From: Spirochaetota bacterium
GTDB lineage: Bacteria > Spirochaetota > Spirochaetia > Treponematales > Rectinemataceae
Assembly: GCA_029265255.1 (NCBI GenBank)
Contig: JAJUJQ010000006.1
Location: 1-64,000, forward strand
Direction: 5' to 3'
DNA: 64,000 nt
Each line of letters starts with the position of its first letter. Positions within the stretch are counted from its first letter, which is position 1. A program made the position numbers and the translations under genes. Positions 15,969 through 24,815 of this stretch are shown here, in pieces. A model generated the notes under the pieces. That model was not told where the DNA came from. It did no database searches and saw nothing but the letters and a program-made list of their open reading frames with translations.

Positions 15969-18050
15969 TCACCGGCCCGTAGGGAAGAGCGTTCCGGCCC
16001 GCACCTGCAAGGTGAGCACACCGGAATTGCTTATGCTTGCGAGCGCGCTGACATTCGCCGGCGCGAGGCCGAATGCGCTTGCCTGCAGCGAAAGGCAAAG
16101 ACCGGCCGCCCATGCCTCCAGCGTGAGGGGATGTGTGTCATCTGCCTTCCACTTCATGTCGATGAAGGGAGCTAGCTCGAAATTCCGAATCAATATCGAT
16201 TCGGCCAGATCGAGTGACAGCCTGCGCGGCGCGAAGGTCAGTTCAGCGTTGGTGATCACCAGCGCGGTCGCCTGGGATCTGCCGCCGGCACATCTGAATC
16301 CATCGAATTCAGTTTCCTGGAATGGCACATCATTGAGGGAAATTTTTGTCGCCGCGCGCAGTCGTGGGGCAAAGAAATCATTCTTGATACCTGCCCAAAA
16401 GGATCCCTCGATACCTCCAGCCACAGCCGGGGTAGCGGATGATTCAGCAAAAGCTCCCGCGTCGAGCGAAAACCAGGGGACGAACGCGCCAGAATTCTGC
16501 ACGGCCCTCTGGTTTGAGTCTCCATACACTGGCTCGACGAACACGCGTGCGCTGGTCTCCCAGGATACCGAAGCAGCGCCAATGGAAGCCAGATAAGCTC
16601 CTTCAAAGAGAACACCTGTTCTGTGGTCCGCGATGATACCGCTTTCCTGCAGCGATCCTGAGAGCTCATACATGGATGGTAGATGCGCAAGGAGCACTGT
16701 TCCGTCATAGGTGCCCCACAATCGCGCTGAAAAACGAGCCACAAGGCTTCCAAATGGATTGAGATCGAATGCGCTGTCGAGCGCCCACTGCCGTGTCCCC
16801 GATGGGTTCAGCATCGCGAGATACGAAAGCGAAGTATTCATCCGCCACACCGATGCCGCCAGGGAAATGCCTCCATGAGGGAATTCCTGCAATGAGCCTG
16901 GTACATGGATGAATGATGGGGCAAGCGTTAGTCGTGGCATGAGGCGAAAAGTGAGCGGCATTGTGGGTTTTACGCCCGCGCGTATGGCACCGATGGTCGC
17001 GATGAGCCGCCTTTTCATCGCTGTTCGAATGGGTTCTTGTATCGAAGCGCCTGATTCTACCTCGCGAATAAATCCTGGCTGCTGATCGAGCGACCGCAGC
17101 GCCTGGTCCGCGCTCTCTTCCCCTATTCTGATGATTTGATCGGGATTACTGAATTGCATATAGGAGAGTTCTTCCACGCGATTGCGGATGACGAAGGCGT
17201 TGGAGTTGGCGAGGGCTTCGATGCCGGTTCTTGTTTTTCCAATATCGAAGGCGCGATTGATGACGGTGAGGGGGTTGGAAAAATTCATGATACGATTGTA
17301 GAAGGCTGTGGACACCACAATCGATTGCGTAAATCGCAGAGCAGGCTCAAGAGGAACAATGGTCGCCGATCCTCCGTCAACGATAAGATAATTTCCGACA
17401 GGTTGAGGCTCGAAGATTGCCGGCATTGCGATAGCTCCGGCCAGGATACGGCTCAGTCTGCCCTCGGCAAACCATATCTGACGACGACTTTTCAAATCCT
17501 CGCCGGTGATGATGATGGGAATGTGTGTCTCGGAGAGGTCCATACTCCCTGTCAGCATATCGAGCATGGCGATAAAGCGATTCATGTCGATAAAACCACC
17601 ACGGGCAGGAAAGACAATATCCAAATAGTGCTCGGGGGGAAGCGAGCGTACCAGGAGTTCGATATCATCGGGAGAAAACCCCGCCGCATAGAGCACGCCC
17701 ACGATGGCACCCATGGAATTTGCGACGATAAAATCTGGCTGGATCCCGGCTCTTTCCAATACCTTGAGTACGCCGATATGTGCGTACGCGCGCGCCGAGC
17801 CTCCGCAAAGGACCAGGGCAAGAGGCTCGCGAGAGCTTTGTGTTTTAATTGAGAGCCTCTGGATAAAGGATTTCTCTCCATAGAACAGGGGCTCGGCGAT
17901 CACTCTGAGCGGATCGCCCGAAAGGAACGCCGTATCGAAGGAAGACGAATGGCTCTGCGCCTGCGCCCAAGTGACGATGGGAGCGATAATCAGCAGACAA
18001 CAGAGCGCTATTGAAGACAGAACTGGCCTGAATACTCGCATTGAAAACAT
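15969..18050 (-). CDS. patatin-like phospholipase with C-terminal barrel-like region
   Basis: About 693 residues from ATG 18050 (or 18041). A signal peptide (VLSSIALCCLLIIAPIVTWAQA) leads to a patatin domain at roughly residues 65-330. It has oxyanion loop GGSARAYAHIGVL, nucleophile in VANSMGAIVG (the usual GxSxG shows Ala-Asn in front of Ser) and the catalytic Asp in DGGSATIVPLEPA. The remaining about 330 residues are strand-rich with many Ser/Ala/Gly and aromatic alternation, ending FPTGR, consistent with an outer-membrane barrel as in RssA/PlpD-like proteins. An in-frame extension to 18242 would overlap the divergent gene and lacks a ribosome site. Confidence 0.85.
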   Translation of the reverse strand: MFSMRVFRPVLSSIALCCLLIIAPIVTWAQAQSHSSSFDTAFLSGDPLRVIAEPLFYGEKSFIQRLSIKTQSSREPLALVLCGGSARAYAHIGVLKVLERAGIQPDFIVANSMGAIVGVLYAAGFSPDDIELLVRSLPPEHYLDIVFPARGGFIDMNRFIAMLDMLTGSMDLSETHIPIIITGEDLKSRRQIWFAEGRLSRILAGAIAMPAIFEPQPVGNYLIVDGGSATIVPLEPALRFTQSIVVSTAFYNRIMNFSNPLTVINRAFDIGKTRTGIEALANSNAFVIRNRVEELSYMQFSNPDQIIRIGEESADQALRSLDQQPGFIREVESGASIQEPIRTAMKRRLIATIGAIRAGVKPTMPLTFRLMPRLTLAPSFIHVPGSLQEFPHGGISLAASVWRMNTSLSYLAMLNPSGTRQWALDSAFDLNPFGSLVARFSARLWGTYDGTVLLAHLPSMYELSGSLQESGIIADHRTGVLFEGAYLASIGAASVSWETSARVFVEPVYGDSNQRAVQNSGAFVPWFSLDAGAFAESSATPAVAGGIEGSFWAGIKNDFFAPRLRAATKISLNDVPFQETEFDGFRCAGGRSQATALVITNAELTFAPRRLSLDLAESILIRNFELAPFIDMKWKADDTHPLTLEAWAAGLCLSLQASAFGLAPANVSALASISNSGVLTLQVRAGTLFPTGR

Positions 18051-18207
18051 CGAATCATTATAGAAGAAAATCCATAGAAGCAAAAGCACGAGTGAAGACT
18101 GGTGGTTCGCCGCTCGACAATTTCCGAGGTTTGCTGTTATTCTTATTCCATGCCAGATAATACGGAAACAGATCAGGATCCTTTCAGTTGCCGTGGAGGG
18201 CAGACCC

Positions 18208-19506
18208 ATGGTGTCTGAACTCCTTGTCCTCCTTTTTCTCATATTGCTTAATGGGTTCTTTTCTCTCTCGGAAATGGCGCTGGTCTCATCGCGGAAAGCC
18301 CGTCTTAGGGCCGAGGCTGATAAGGGGAAACGCGCCTATGGTATGGCTTTTCAGGCCAGTGAATCACCAGGGCGGTATCTTTCGACCATCCAGGTTTCCA
18401 TTACACTCATCGGCATTCTGACGGGTGCAGTGAGCGGGGCGACGATTTCGCAGCGGCTGTCAGCATGGTTGAGCACTGTCCCTTTTCTTGCGGCACATGC
18501 CGAATCGATCGCGGTAGGGCTGGTGGTCATCATCATCACGCTGGTCTCTGTCGTTATAGGAGAGCTTGTTCCTAAATCCATTGCGCTGCGAAGCCCCGAA
18601 TCGATAGCGGCGTTTTCCATTGTGCCGATGCATGTGCTGAGCCTGATTTTTTCTCCTCTAGTACGAGCTCTTTCGGCCATGACTGAGGGTATCGTGCGCC
18701 TCCTGGGATTCTCACGGAAAGGTGGGCCTTCAGTGACTGCCGAGGAAGTGAAAATTCTTGTCGAACAAGGGGAGGAATCAGGGGTTTTTGAGTCAGCCGA
18801 GCGTGAGATGGTGGAAGGCGTGCTCAATCTCGATGATAGGCGGGTAACGCTCTTTATGACACCGCGCACCGAGGTCGTGGTGCTCGAGGTGGATGAAACG
18901 GCGGCGCGCCACAGAGAATTGATTATCGAGAGCTCAGAATTTGCCTATCTTCCAGTAGTGCGTGGGGATCTCGATCATCCCGAGGGCATGCTGCCGGTCA
19001 AGCGAGCGCTGACGATGATGGCTGAAGGCCGATTTGTCAGCATTACCGATTGCATGGAACCTCCGGTCATGATACCCGAGCATTTTTCGGGCTTGCAAGC
19101 GCTCGGTATTCTGAAGGAAGCCAAAAAGCCCACAGGCCTCATCGTCGATGAATTTGGCGGGGTCTCGGGCCTGGTTACGGTCGGTGATCTGCTGGAGGTC
19201 ATTGCCAGCATGCCGGTGCTTGAAGGTGCCGAAGAGCCTGAGATATTTCAGCGCGGCGATGGTTCCTGGCTAGTCGATGGATCCATGCCGATTGACGAAT
19301 TTGCCCACCATATCGGCTGCTCGCCGGAGGATATCGCGGGAGAGGACTATGATACGGTAGCCGGGTGGGTTCTTCATATTACCGGAACCATCCCCCGAGC
19401 GGGGGACACGATAGACTATCCGCCCTTTTCGCTTGAGGTGATGGATATGGATGGAAAGCGGATCGACAAGGTTCTGGTCAGAAAACGCGAAGAGCGAGGA
19501 GACTGA
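18208..19506 (+). CDS. CorC/HlyC-type membrane protein (CNNM-CBS-CorC_HlyC)
   Basis: 432 residues. Four membrane segments of the DUF21/CNNM domain (ELLVLLFLILLNGFFSLSEMALVSSRKARL first) are followed by ESGVFESAEREMVEGVLNLDDRRVTLFMTPRTEV, two CBS domains (SEFAYLPVVRGDLD; GLIVDEFGGVSGLVTVGDLLEVI) and a CorC_HlyC domain with EDYDTVAGWVLHITGTIPRAGDTI. Relatives act in magnesium or cobalt efflux; early naming as haemolysin is not reliable. GGAGGG at 18195-18200 decides the start at 18208 rather than 18193. Confidence 0.93.
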   Translation: MVSELLVLLFLILLNGFFSLSEMALVSSRKARLRAEADKGKRAYGMAFQASESPGRYLSTIQVSITLIGILTGAVSGATISQRLSAWLSTVPFLAAHAESIAVGLVVIIITLVSVVIGELVPKSIALRSPESIAAFSIVPMHVLSLIFSPLVRALSAMTEGIVRLLGFSRKGGPSVTAEEVKILVEQGEESGVFESAEREMVEGVLNLDDRRVTLFMTPRTEVVVLEVDETAARHRELIIESSEFAYLPVVRGDLDHPEGMLPVKRALTMMAEGRFVSITDCMEPPVMIPEHFSGLQALGILKEAKKPTGLIVDEFGGVSGLVTVGDLLEVIASMPVLEGAEEPEIFQRGDGSWLVDGSMPIDEFAHHIGCSPEDIAGEDYDTVAGWVLHITGTIPRAGDTIDYPPFSLEVMDMDGKRIDKVLVRKREERGD

Positions 19507-19527
19507 GCCGAACCGACCCTTCTGCGA

Positions 19528-20115
19528 TTATGTGGTCTTCACTACGACGGAATCGACAAACCAGCGGTGGATCGGAGCGTCCGGTAATAGTTCGGGATGG
19601 AATGTCGCGGCGATCACCGATCCCTGCTGAATCATGACCGGCTCGTCATGCAGGGTCGCAAGCACGCTGACACTCTGCCCGATTTCCATTATACGCGGAG
19701 CGCGGATGAAAATACCGTCGATGGTACCGACTCCTTGCAGCGTGGTCTGAACAGGCGCGTGGAAGCTGTCGATCTGGCGGCCATACGCATTGCGCCGCAC
19801 CATGATGTTGAGGATTGAGAGTCTGGTTTGATCGCTCCCTTCAATCCGCTTTGAGAGTAAAATAAGCCCCGCGCATGTCGCGAAAACAGGCATTCCTCCA
19901 TCAATGCGCGCTTTCAGTGGTTCGAGCATGCTGAAGCGTTCCAGCAGCATGCCCATGACGGTGCTCTCGCCCCCAGGAATGACCAACGCATGGATACGCT
20001 CGAGGTCGGCAAGGCGTCGGACTTCGAGCGTCTCTGCTCCCGCTCGCCGAAGGGCCTTCGCATGCGCTTCGTAGTCGCCCTGAAGCGCGAGCACACCGAC
20101 CGTTGCGATGCTCAC
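19528..20115 (-). CDS. pdxT: PdxT, glutaminase subunit of PLP synthase
   Basis: 195 residues. Class I amidotransferase triad: Cys in [11 protein letters not shown], His and Glu in ATFHPEL. It starts [14 protein letters not shown] with [11 protein letters not shown] as in YaaE/Sno. It supplies ammonia to PdxS. The ATG overlaps the pdxS stop by 4 bp, giving stoichiometric coupling of the two subunits. Confidence 0.97.
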   Translation of the reverse strand: MSIATVGVLALQGDYEAHAKALRRAGAETLEVRRLADLERIHALVIPGGESTVMGMLLERFSMLEPLKARIDGGMPVFATCAGLILLSKRIEGSDQTRLSILNIMVRRNAYGRQIDSFHAPVQTTLQGVGTIDGIFIRAPRIMEIGQSVSVLATLHDEPVMIQQGSVIAATFHPELLPDAPIHRWFVDSVVVKTT

Positions 20116-21017
20116 CAGCCCCTCCCTGCGATTTTTTGGTTCTCTTCGAGCTCATCGAGACCAATTCCAACCATTGGCTCACCCAGGTCTTCTGAAATTT
20201 CCGCAAGGACCTTGGGATCTCGATAGTTGACCACAGCCGACACGATGGCTTTTGCGCGGCGCTCGGGATTGCCAGACTTGAAGATGCCGGAACCGACGAA
20301 AACCGCCTCGGCTCCGAGCTGCATCATGAGCGCGGCATCAGCAGGTGTCGCAACACCGCCGGCTGAGAAGTTCGGCACGGGCAGTTTGCCGGTCTTGGCG
20401 ACTTCCCATACCAGTTCGAAGGGAGCGCCAAGTTCCTTGGCAGCTGTCATGAGCTCTTCGTCTCGGAGCTGGGTCAGGCGCCGAATGCCTTCCTGAACGG
20501 TGCGCATGTGGCGGACCGCTTCGATGATATCGCCGGTTCCTGCTTCACCTTTGGTGCGGATCATAGCAGCGCCCTCGCCGATGCGGCGAAGCGCTTCGCC
20601 CAGATCGCGGCAACCACAGACAAAAGGCACTTTAAACTCGTGCTTGAATACGTGATATCGGTCATCGGCAGGTGTCAGAACCTCTGATTCATCGATAAAG
20701 TCCACACCGAGCGCTTCGAGAATCTGTGCTTCCACAAAATGACCGATTCGGCATTTGGCCATGACCGGAATGGAGACCGCGTCCTGGATTTCCTTGATGA
20801 TTTTCGGATCGGACATGCGCGCGACACCACCCTGGGCCCGAATGTCCGCCGGGACTCGCTCTAGCGCCATGACCGCGCAGGCACCGGCTCGCTCGGCAAT
20901 CTTTGCCTGGGCTGCATTGGTGACATCCATGATGACACCGCCCTTAAGCATTTCTGCCAGTCCTACTTTGATTCTCCACTGCTCGCTCTGGCGGGCAGAC
21001 CACAGATTCTGCTCCAT
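20112..21017 (-). CDS. pdxS: PdxS, pyridoxal 5'-phosphate synthase lyase subunit
   Basis: 301 residues from ATG 21017, which has GAGGAG about 7 nt upstream; the open frame to 21095 lacks this. Conserved blocks: [90 protein letters not shown] and [13 protein letters not shown]. It makes PLP from ribose 5-phosphate, glyceraldehyde 3-phosphate and ammonia by the DXP-independent route. A perfect TATAAT lies at 21033-21038 on the minus strand, but I see no good -35. Confidence 0.97.
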   Translation of the reverse strand: MEQNLWSARQSEQWRIKVGLAEMLKGGVIMDVTNAAQAKIAERAGACAVMALERVPADIRAQGGVARMSDPKIIKEIQDAVSIPVMAKCRIGHFVEAQILEALGVDFIDESEVLTPADDRYHVFKHEFKVPFVCGCRDLGEALRRIGEGAAMIRTKGEAGTGDIIEAVRHMRTVQEGIRRLTQLRDEELMTAAKELGAPFELVWEVAKTGKLPVPNFSAGGVATPADAALMMQLGAEAVFVGSGIFKSGNPERRAKAIVSAVVNYRDPKVLAEISEDLGEPMVGIGLDELEENQKIAGRGW

Positions 21018-21183
21018 ATGGATACTCCTCGCATTATATGCCGTGAGAAAGGGAAGTAGCGTTTCAGTGAGTAGATACATTAGCCGAAAAGGCACCTTTG
21101 TGCAAGGCTGTACATCGTGTTACGAGCCTTGCGCGAGGGCGAAGACAGACCATGGATTTCCATATCGCGCGATTTGAGATAAA

Positions 21184-22119
21184 ATGACGGCCATGAATAT
21201 TCTTGTGACGGGCGCATCGGGTCTGCTCGGTCGTGCCGTGATGAATAAATTGGGATCTCATGACGGCTGGGAGGTACGTGGTACCGCCTTTTCAAGAGTT
21301 CGACCGCCGCTCGAAATGCTGGACCTGACCGATGAGCAGCAGGTTGCGCGGTTTTTTGCGGTGCATCGTCCTGATGTCGTCATCCATTTAGCAGCAGAGC
21401 GCAGACCTGATGTGGTGGCCAAGGAAAAAGCCCGAGCATGGGCGATCAATGTGGATGCCGCGGGCACTGTCGCCAGGGAGTCAGCCCGACACGGAGCGTT
21501 CATGGTTCTGATTTCCACCGATTATGTGTTCGATGGGACGAATCCGCCATATGTTCCGTCTTCTCCCGTACATCCGCTCAATGAATACGGATTAATGAAA
21601 CTTGAAGCGGAACGGGAAGCAGAAAGAATATTTGCCACGCTGGGCTGCGAATCTGGGCGTCGATGCCTGGGTGCTGTGCTCAGGATTCCACTGCTCTATG
21701 GGCCTGTTGAGTATCTTGAAGAGTGTCCGGTTACGGAATTGGCGCGCGTATTCCAAACCCGTGAGCCAGTACGCGTTGAACACTGGGCTCAGCGCTATCC
21801 CGTCCATGTCGACGATGTGGCCTCAGCCATTGTTCGGCTTGTCGAAGCGCTATTCAATGGGAATCGCGCATATGGCCTTTTTCCCCGTTTTCATCTGTCC
21901 GGCAATGAAGCATATACCAAGTACGAAATGGTGCGGACCATGGGAGAGGCGCTCGGACTGCCCTGCGATCATGTCAAACCAGATCCCCAGCCCCCATCTG
22001 GAGCACCGAGGCCGCGGGATTGTCGCATGGATACGTCGCTGCTTGCTTCCTTGGGCTGGATGCAGATGATACGCTTCGCGAATGCCATTGGCCCAATTCT
22101 AAAACCGTTTTTCTCTTGA
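21184..22119 (+). CDS. RmlD/MAT2B-like NAD(P)-dependent reductase
   Basis: 311 residues, extended short-chain dehydrogenase. It has nucleotide loop LVTGASGLLGRAV, VVIHLAAERRPD, VLISTDYVFDGTNPPY and the catalytic YGLMKLEAE (YxxxK). The ERRPD and DYVFDGTNPPY segments resemble the MAT2B-type subgroup more than dTDP-rhamnose RmlD, and no rml genes are near, so a rhamnose role is not supported. Start ATG 21184 or ATG 21193; neither has a clear ribosome site. It begins a plus-strand operon with the phospholipase D gene 8 bp downstream. Confidence 0.85.
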   Translation: MTAMNILVTGASGLLGRAVMNKLGSHDGWEVRGTAFSRVRPPLEMLDLTDEQQVARFFAVHRPDVVIHLAAERRPDVVAKEKARAWAINVDAAGTVARESARHGAFMVLISTDYVFDGTNPPYVPSSPVHPLNEYGLMKLEAEREAERIFATLGCESGRRCLGAVLRIPLLYGPVEYLEECPVTELARVFQTREPVRVEHWAQRYPVHVDDVASAIVRLVEALFNGNRAYGLFPRFHLSGNEAYTKYEMVRTMGEALGLPCDHVKPDPQPPSGAPRPRDCRMDTSLLASLGWMQMIRFANAIGPILKPFFS

Positions 22120-22127
22120 GATTGAAA

Positions 22128-23501
22128 ATGGGCAGAAAAATCATTCGCGCTTGGAACGACCTTGGATATGGACTGATTGGAGTGTTTCTCGCGGGGTTTT
22201 TCCTTGTAGGCGCTGCCAGCCTCGCGTATTCAGGCACCAAGGAACTGTCACATTCGGCATGGGTGCCGGGAATCGCGCCGACGGCTTATCTCGAACGTCA
22301 TGGATTTTATCCAGTGGATGCATCGGCTCCTGTCATTCATTACAGCGCTGAATCGTGGAAGCAAGCACTTCTGCCGGCGATTCGCAAGGCAAGGACTTCA
22401 ATCTGTGTCGTGATGTACCTAGCGAACAAGAACGAATTCAATGAGGAAGTCTATAATGCGCTGATCGAAAAGGCCGCCGAGGGAGTGAAAGTCCTTTTTC
22501 TGTTCGACCCATCCTCCTATCAGCGAATTCTTCACAATGCAAAATGGAATCCTGAGATTATTCCGCCATCAATCGTGTTCCGCGGAACAAAGGTGATGTG
22601 GGCAGAGGTCGGTCCTTTTCGTCTGGAGAGGGTGACAGCGCTCCCATGGCTGCTATTCCGTGATCATCGAAAGACTGTTCTGATCGATGGGGAGCATGTA
22701 TTCGCTGGCGGCTTCAATATTAATATCTATTCCTTCGCGCCGCTCGATCTGAACGGAAATGTCGATGCGATGGTCGAGTTTCATAGCGCGGAAGGCGGCA
22801 GATATCTCGCCAATTCGTTTATCGAATCATGGAATCGCTGGTCAGCTCAGACAATAACGCCAGACATGCTGCTGCGCGCCGAGAAATCTATGGAAACCGT
22901 GGAAAAGCCCGACCGTGCGGAAAAGCCGATACGTTTATGGCTTGCCGACCAGCAGGTGGACCGGCAACCTCTGCAGCATGCTCCCCATGATGAATCCCCT
23001 GTCGACGCGATGTACCAGGCCATCTTTCGCAGCGCAGTATCTGAGGTCTGGCTTGTGCAATCCATGGGGCTGATGGCAAGGCCGCAAATGCAGTTGATTC
23101 ACGAAGCGATAGCGCGCGGTGTGAAGGTTAATCTCCTTCTCTCTGAAAATCAGTTTTCGCTGAATATGGACAAGGCTGTTCGATACAAGGTGCTTCCTCT
23201 ACTCGATGCGGGAGTATCGGTGTATATCTATAAAGCCGAGGGTAATGCGTTGCTTCATTATAAGATGGCGATGGCGGACGGTACGCTGGTCGCCTTGGGA
23301 AGCGCGAATTTCAATCCTCGTTCTCAGTATCTCTCAAATGAAATTGCTATAGTGGCCAACGATGAACATACGGTCAGTATTGTCAAGCAAAACCTCGAGG
23401 AATTGCTGCAGCGATCGAGAAATATCACAAGGGAAGAGGCGTCTCGGTGGAGAGGGCTAAGCTATTTCCTTTTCTATCTGATTACTATCCCTGGAGGCTG
23501 A
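22128..23501 (+). CDS. phospholipase D-family protein (cardiolipin synthase-like)
   Basis: 457 residues from ATG 22128. One N-terminal membrane helix (YGLIGVFLAGFFLVGAASLAY) is followed by two HKD motifs: HRKTVLIDGEHVFAGGFN and HYKMAMADGTLVALGSANFN. The two-HKD layout and anchor fit bacterial cardiolipin synthases and related phosphatidyl transferases; it could also be a phosphodiesterase. It sits in an operon with the reductase before it and two small secreted proteins after it. Confidence 0.88.
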   Translation: MGRKIIRAWNDLGYGLIGVFLAGFFLVGAASLAYSGTKELSHSAWVPGIAPTAYLERHGFYPVDASAPVIHYSAESWKQALLPAIRKARTSICVVMYLANKNEFNEEVYNALIEKAAEGVKVLFLFDPSSYQRILHNAKWNPEIIPPSIVFRGTKVMWAEVGPFRLERVTALPWLLFRDHRKTVLIDGEHVFAGGFNINIYSFAPLDLNGNVDAMVEFHSAEGGRYLANSFIESWNRWSAQTITPDMLLRAEKSMETVEKPDRAEKPIRLWLADQQVDRQPLQHAPHDESPVDAMYQAIFRSAVSEVWLVQSMGLMARPQMQLIHEAIARGVKVNLLLSENQFSLNMDKAVRYKVLPLLDAGVSVYIYKAEGNALLHYKMAMADGTLVALGSANFNPRSQYLSNEIAIVANDEHTVSIVKQNLEELLQRSRNITREEASRWRGLSYFLFYLITIPGG

Positions 23502-23503
23502 TA

Positions 23504-24076
23504 ATGGGAAAAACCCGAAAGCGTCACCGGAGTCTATCTGGCAGCCGCAAGGTGTTTCCTTTAATGGTATTCATGATATTCTCGGGGCTGGTGACAAGGC
23601 CGGTTCACGCGCGCGGGCCATGGGAAACCGCGATTATCGGCGGTATCGAAGGCTATAACGCGGCGGGGACAGGGCTCTATAAGGGTGAATATCTTCGTAT
23701 TGGGCTGTATCACGATCCATGGGCACCGTTCCAGCTGAGACCTTCGTTGTGGGCAGGCATGCTGGTACCGTTTAATCCCTTTGACATGGCCTCTGCAATG
23801 CTGGGGGGTGGGATCGAGGTACAATATTTCGGGATGAGAGTTTCCGACGCGGTATTTGTGCGCCAATGGCGATACTCTCCTTCGGTGTCGGCCGATCTTA
23901 TGTTCGCGGGTTCGGGCGGAGGTGCTGGTGTGGTGCTTCTGGGTGCGCAGCCGTTACGCTTCTGGTTTGGGGATTCCTTCATGTCGTTTCTGGGGACAGA
24001 GCTGGTGATGGGATGGGATGGCAAGGTTAAAGGTTGGGGCATGTCGCTTCTGAAATTTATCAGCTTCGTCAATTGA
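23504..24076 (+). CDS. small secreted hypothetical protein
   Basis: 190 residues from ATG 23504, 2 bp after the previous stop, with CTGGAGG as ribosome site. A signal peptide (KVFPLMVFMIFSGLVTRPVHA) is followed by glycine- and aromatic-rich segments (LRIGLYHDPWAPFQLRPSLW, GGGIEVQYF, GSGGGAGVVLLG) that look like membrane-spanning strands. Not recognised. It shares length, export signal and strand pattern with the next gene, which may be a distant paralogue. One exact and one degenerate copy of the 11-bp word lie in it. Confidence 0.72.
   Translation: MGKTRKRHRSLSGSRKVFPLMVFMIFSGLVTRPVHARGPWETAIIGGIEGYNAAGTGLYKGEYLRIGLYHDPWAPFQLRPSLWAGMLVPFNPFDMASAMLGGGIEVQYFGMRVSDAVFVRQWRYSPSVSADLMFAGSGGGAGVVLLGAQPLRFWFGDSFMSFLGTELVMGWDGKVKGWGMSLLKFISFVN
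23993..24003 (+). repeat. dispersed 11-bp word, copy 9
   Basis: Full 12-mer read FLGTELV near the end of the secreted-protein gene. A one-mismatch copy (GGGGACAGGGCT at 23665-23676, read AGTGLY) is in the same gene. Confidence 0.75.
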
Positions 24077-24083
24077 GGGGTGG

Positions 24084-24746
24084 ATGGTGCGAGCTCGATT
24101 GAAACGAATGACAGACAGTACTCAGGGGGCGCGAAAGGCTTGGGAATTGTCGTCGGTACCGCGCGCCAGAAGGCTGCTGATGCTTATTGTACTAATCACC
24201 ACGGGTCTGGCGCTGACCGGAGAGCTTGCGGCTCAAGATTTATCGATCAGCGTGCAGCAATGGAGTTTTTTTTCTGATTCGGCTGGGGGCCGGTTGTCGG
24301 GGCCGGGCCTCCATCTTTCCGGCGCCGTGGTGTGGGGGATCACCCCTCGGCTGGAAGCCGGGTTGGGGCTCCTGGGCATGCTCACTCCATGGCCTGGAGA
24401 TTCGCTGGCGGGGATAATGTCGATCGGCTATTCATTGCTGAGTGAGCGTTGGATTTCGGAAAGAATTCCGCCTAACTGGCTCAGCATGCTGGTGGAAGCG
24501 GGGGTTTTCGGTGGCGCGAGAGAAATCTACTCCGGCTTGTTTAGTTCGAGCGGAGAAGGCGCAGGCAGTGGGGCACAGCCTTTTGCGGCCATGTTTGTGC
24601 GGTTTACGCCGCTTGTGCTTGGAAATCCATTCTATTGGCGGCGCGACAGGGTTTTCTCAGTTGGGGCTGCATACGAACTCATGCGGGGCGATTTTTCGCT
24701 CTTCCTCAATATCGCTGCGATGGACTTCCGCATCCTGCCGCGCTAG
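24084..24746 (+). CDS. small secreted hypothetical protein
   Basis: 220 residues. A long basic N-terminus precedes the export signal (LLMLIVLITTGLALTGELAAQ). The mature part (GPGLHLSGAVVWGITPRLEAGLGLLGM, FSVGAAYELMRGDFSLFLNIAAM) has repeated amphipathic strands and ends in FRILPR, again barrel-like. GAGGGGTGG precedes ATG 24084 by a few bases. Last gene of the operon that begins at 21184; not recognised. Confidence 0.72.
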   Translation: MVRARLKRMTDSTQGARKAWELSSVPRARRLLMLIVLITTGLALTGELAAQDLSISVQQWSFFSDSAGGRLSGPGLHLSGAVVWGITPRLEAGLGLLGMLTPWPGDSLAGIMSIGYSLLSERWISERIPPNWLSMLVEAGVFGGAREIYSGLFSSSGEGAGSGAQPFAAMFVRFTPLVLGNPFYWRRDRVFSVGAAYELMRGDFSLFLNIAAMDFRILPR

Positions 24747-24815
24747 GAAACAAAAGAAAGAACACCCCACGTTTCCTCTCTGAGGGGGCAAGCGCGCTGG
24801 CGGTACGCGGTGCTC

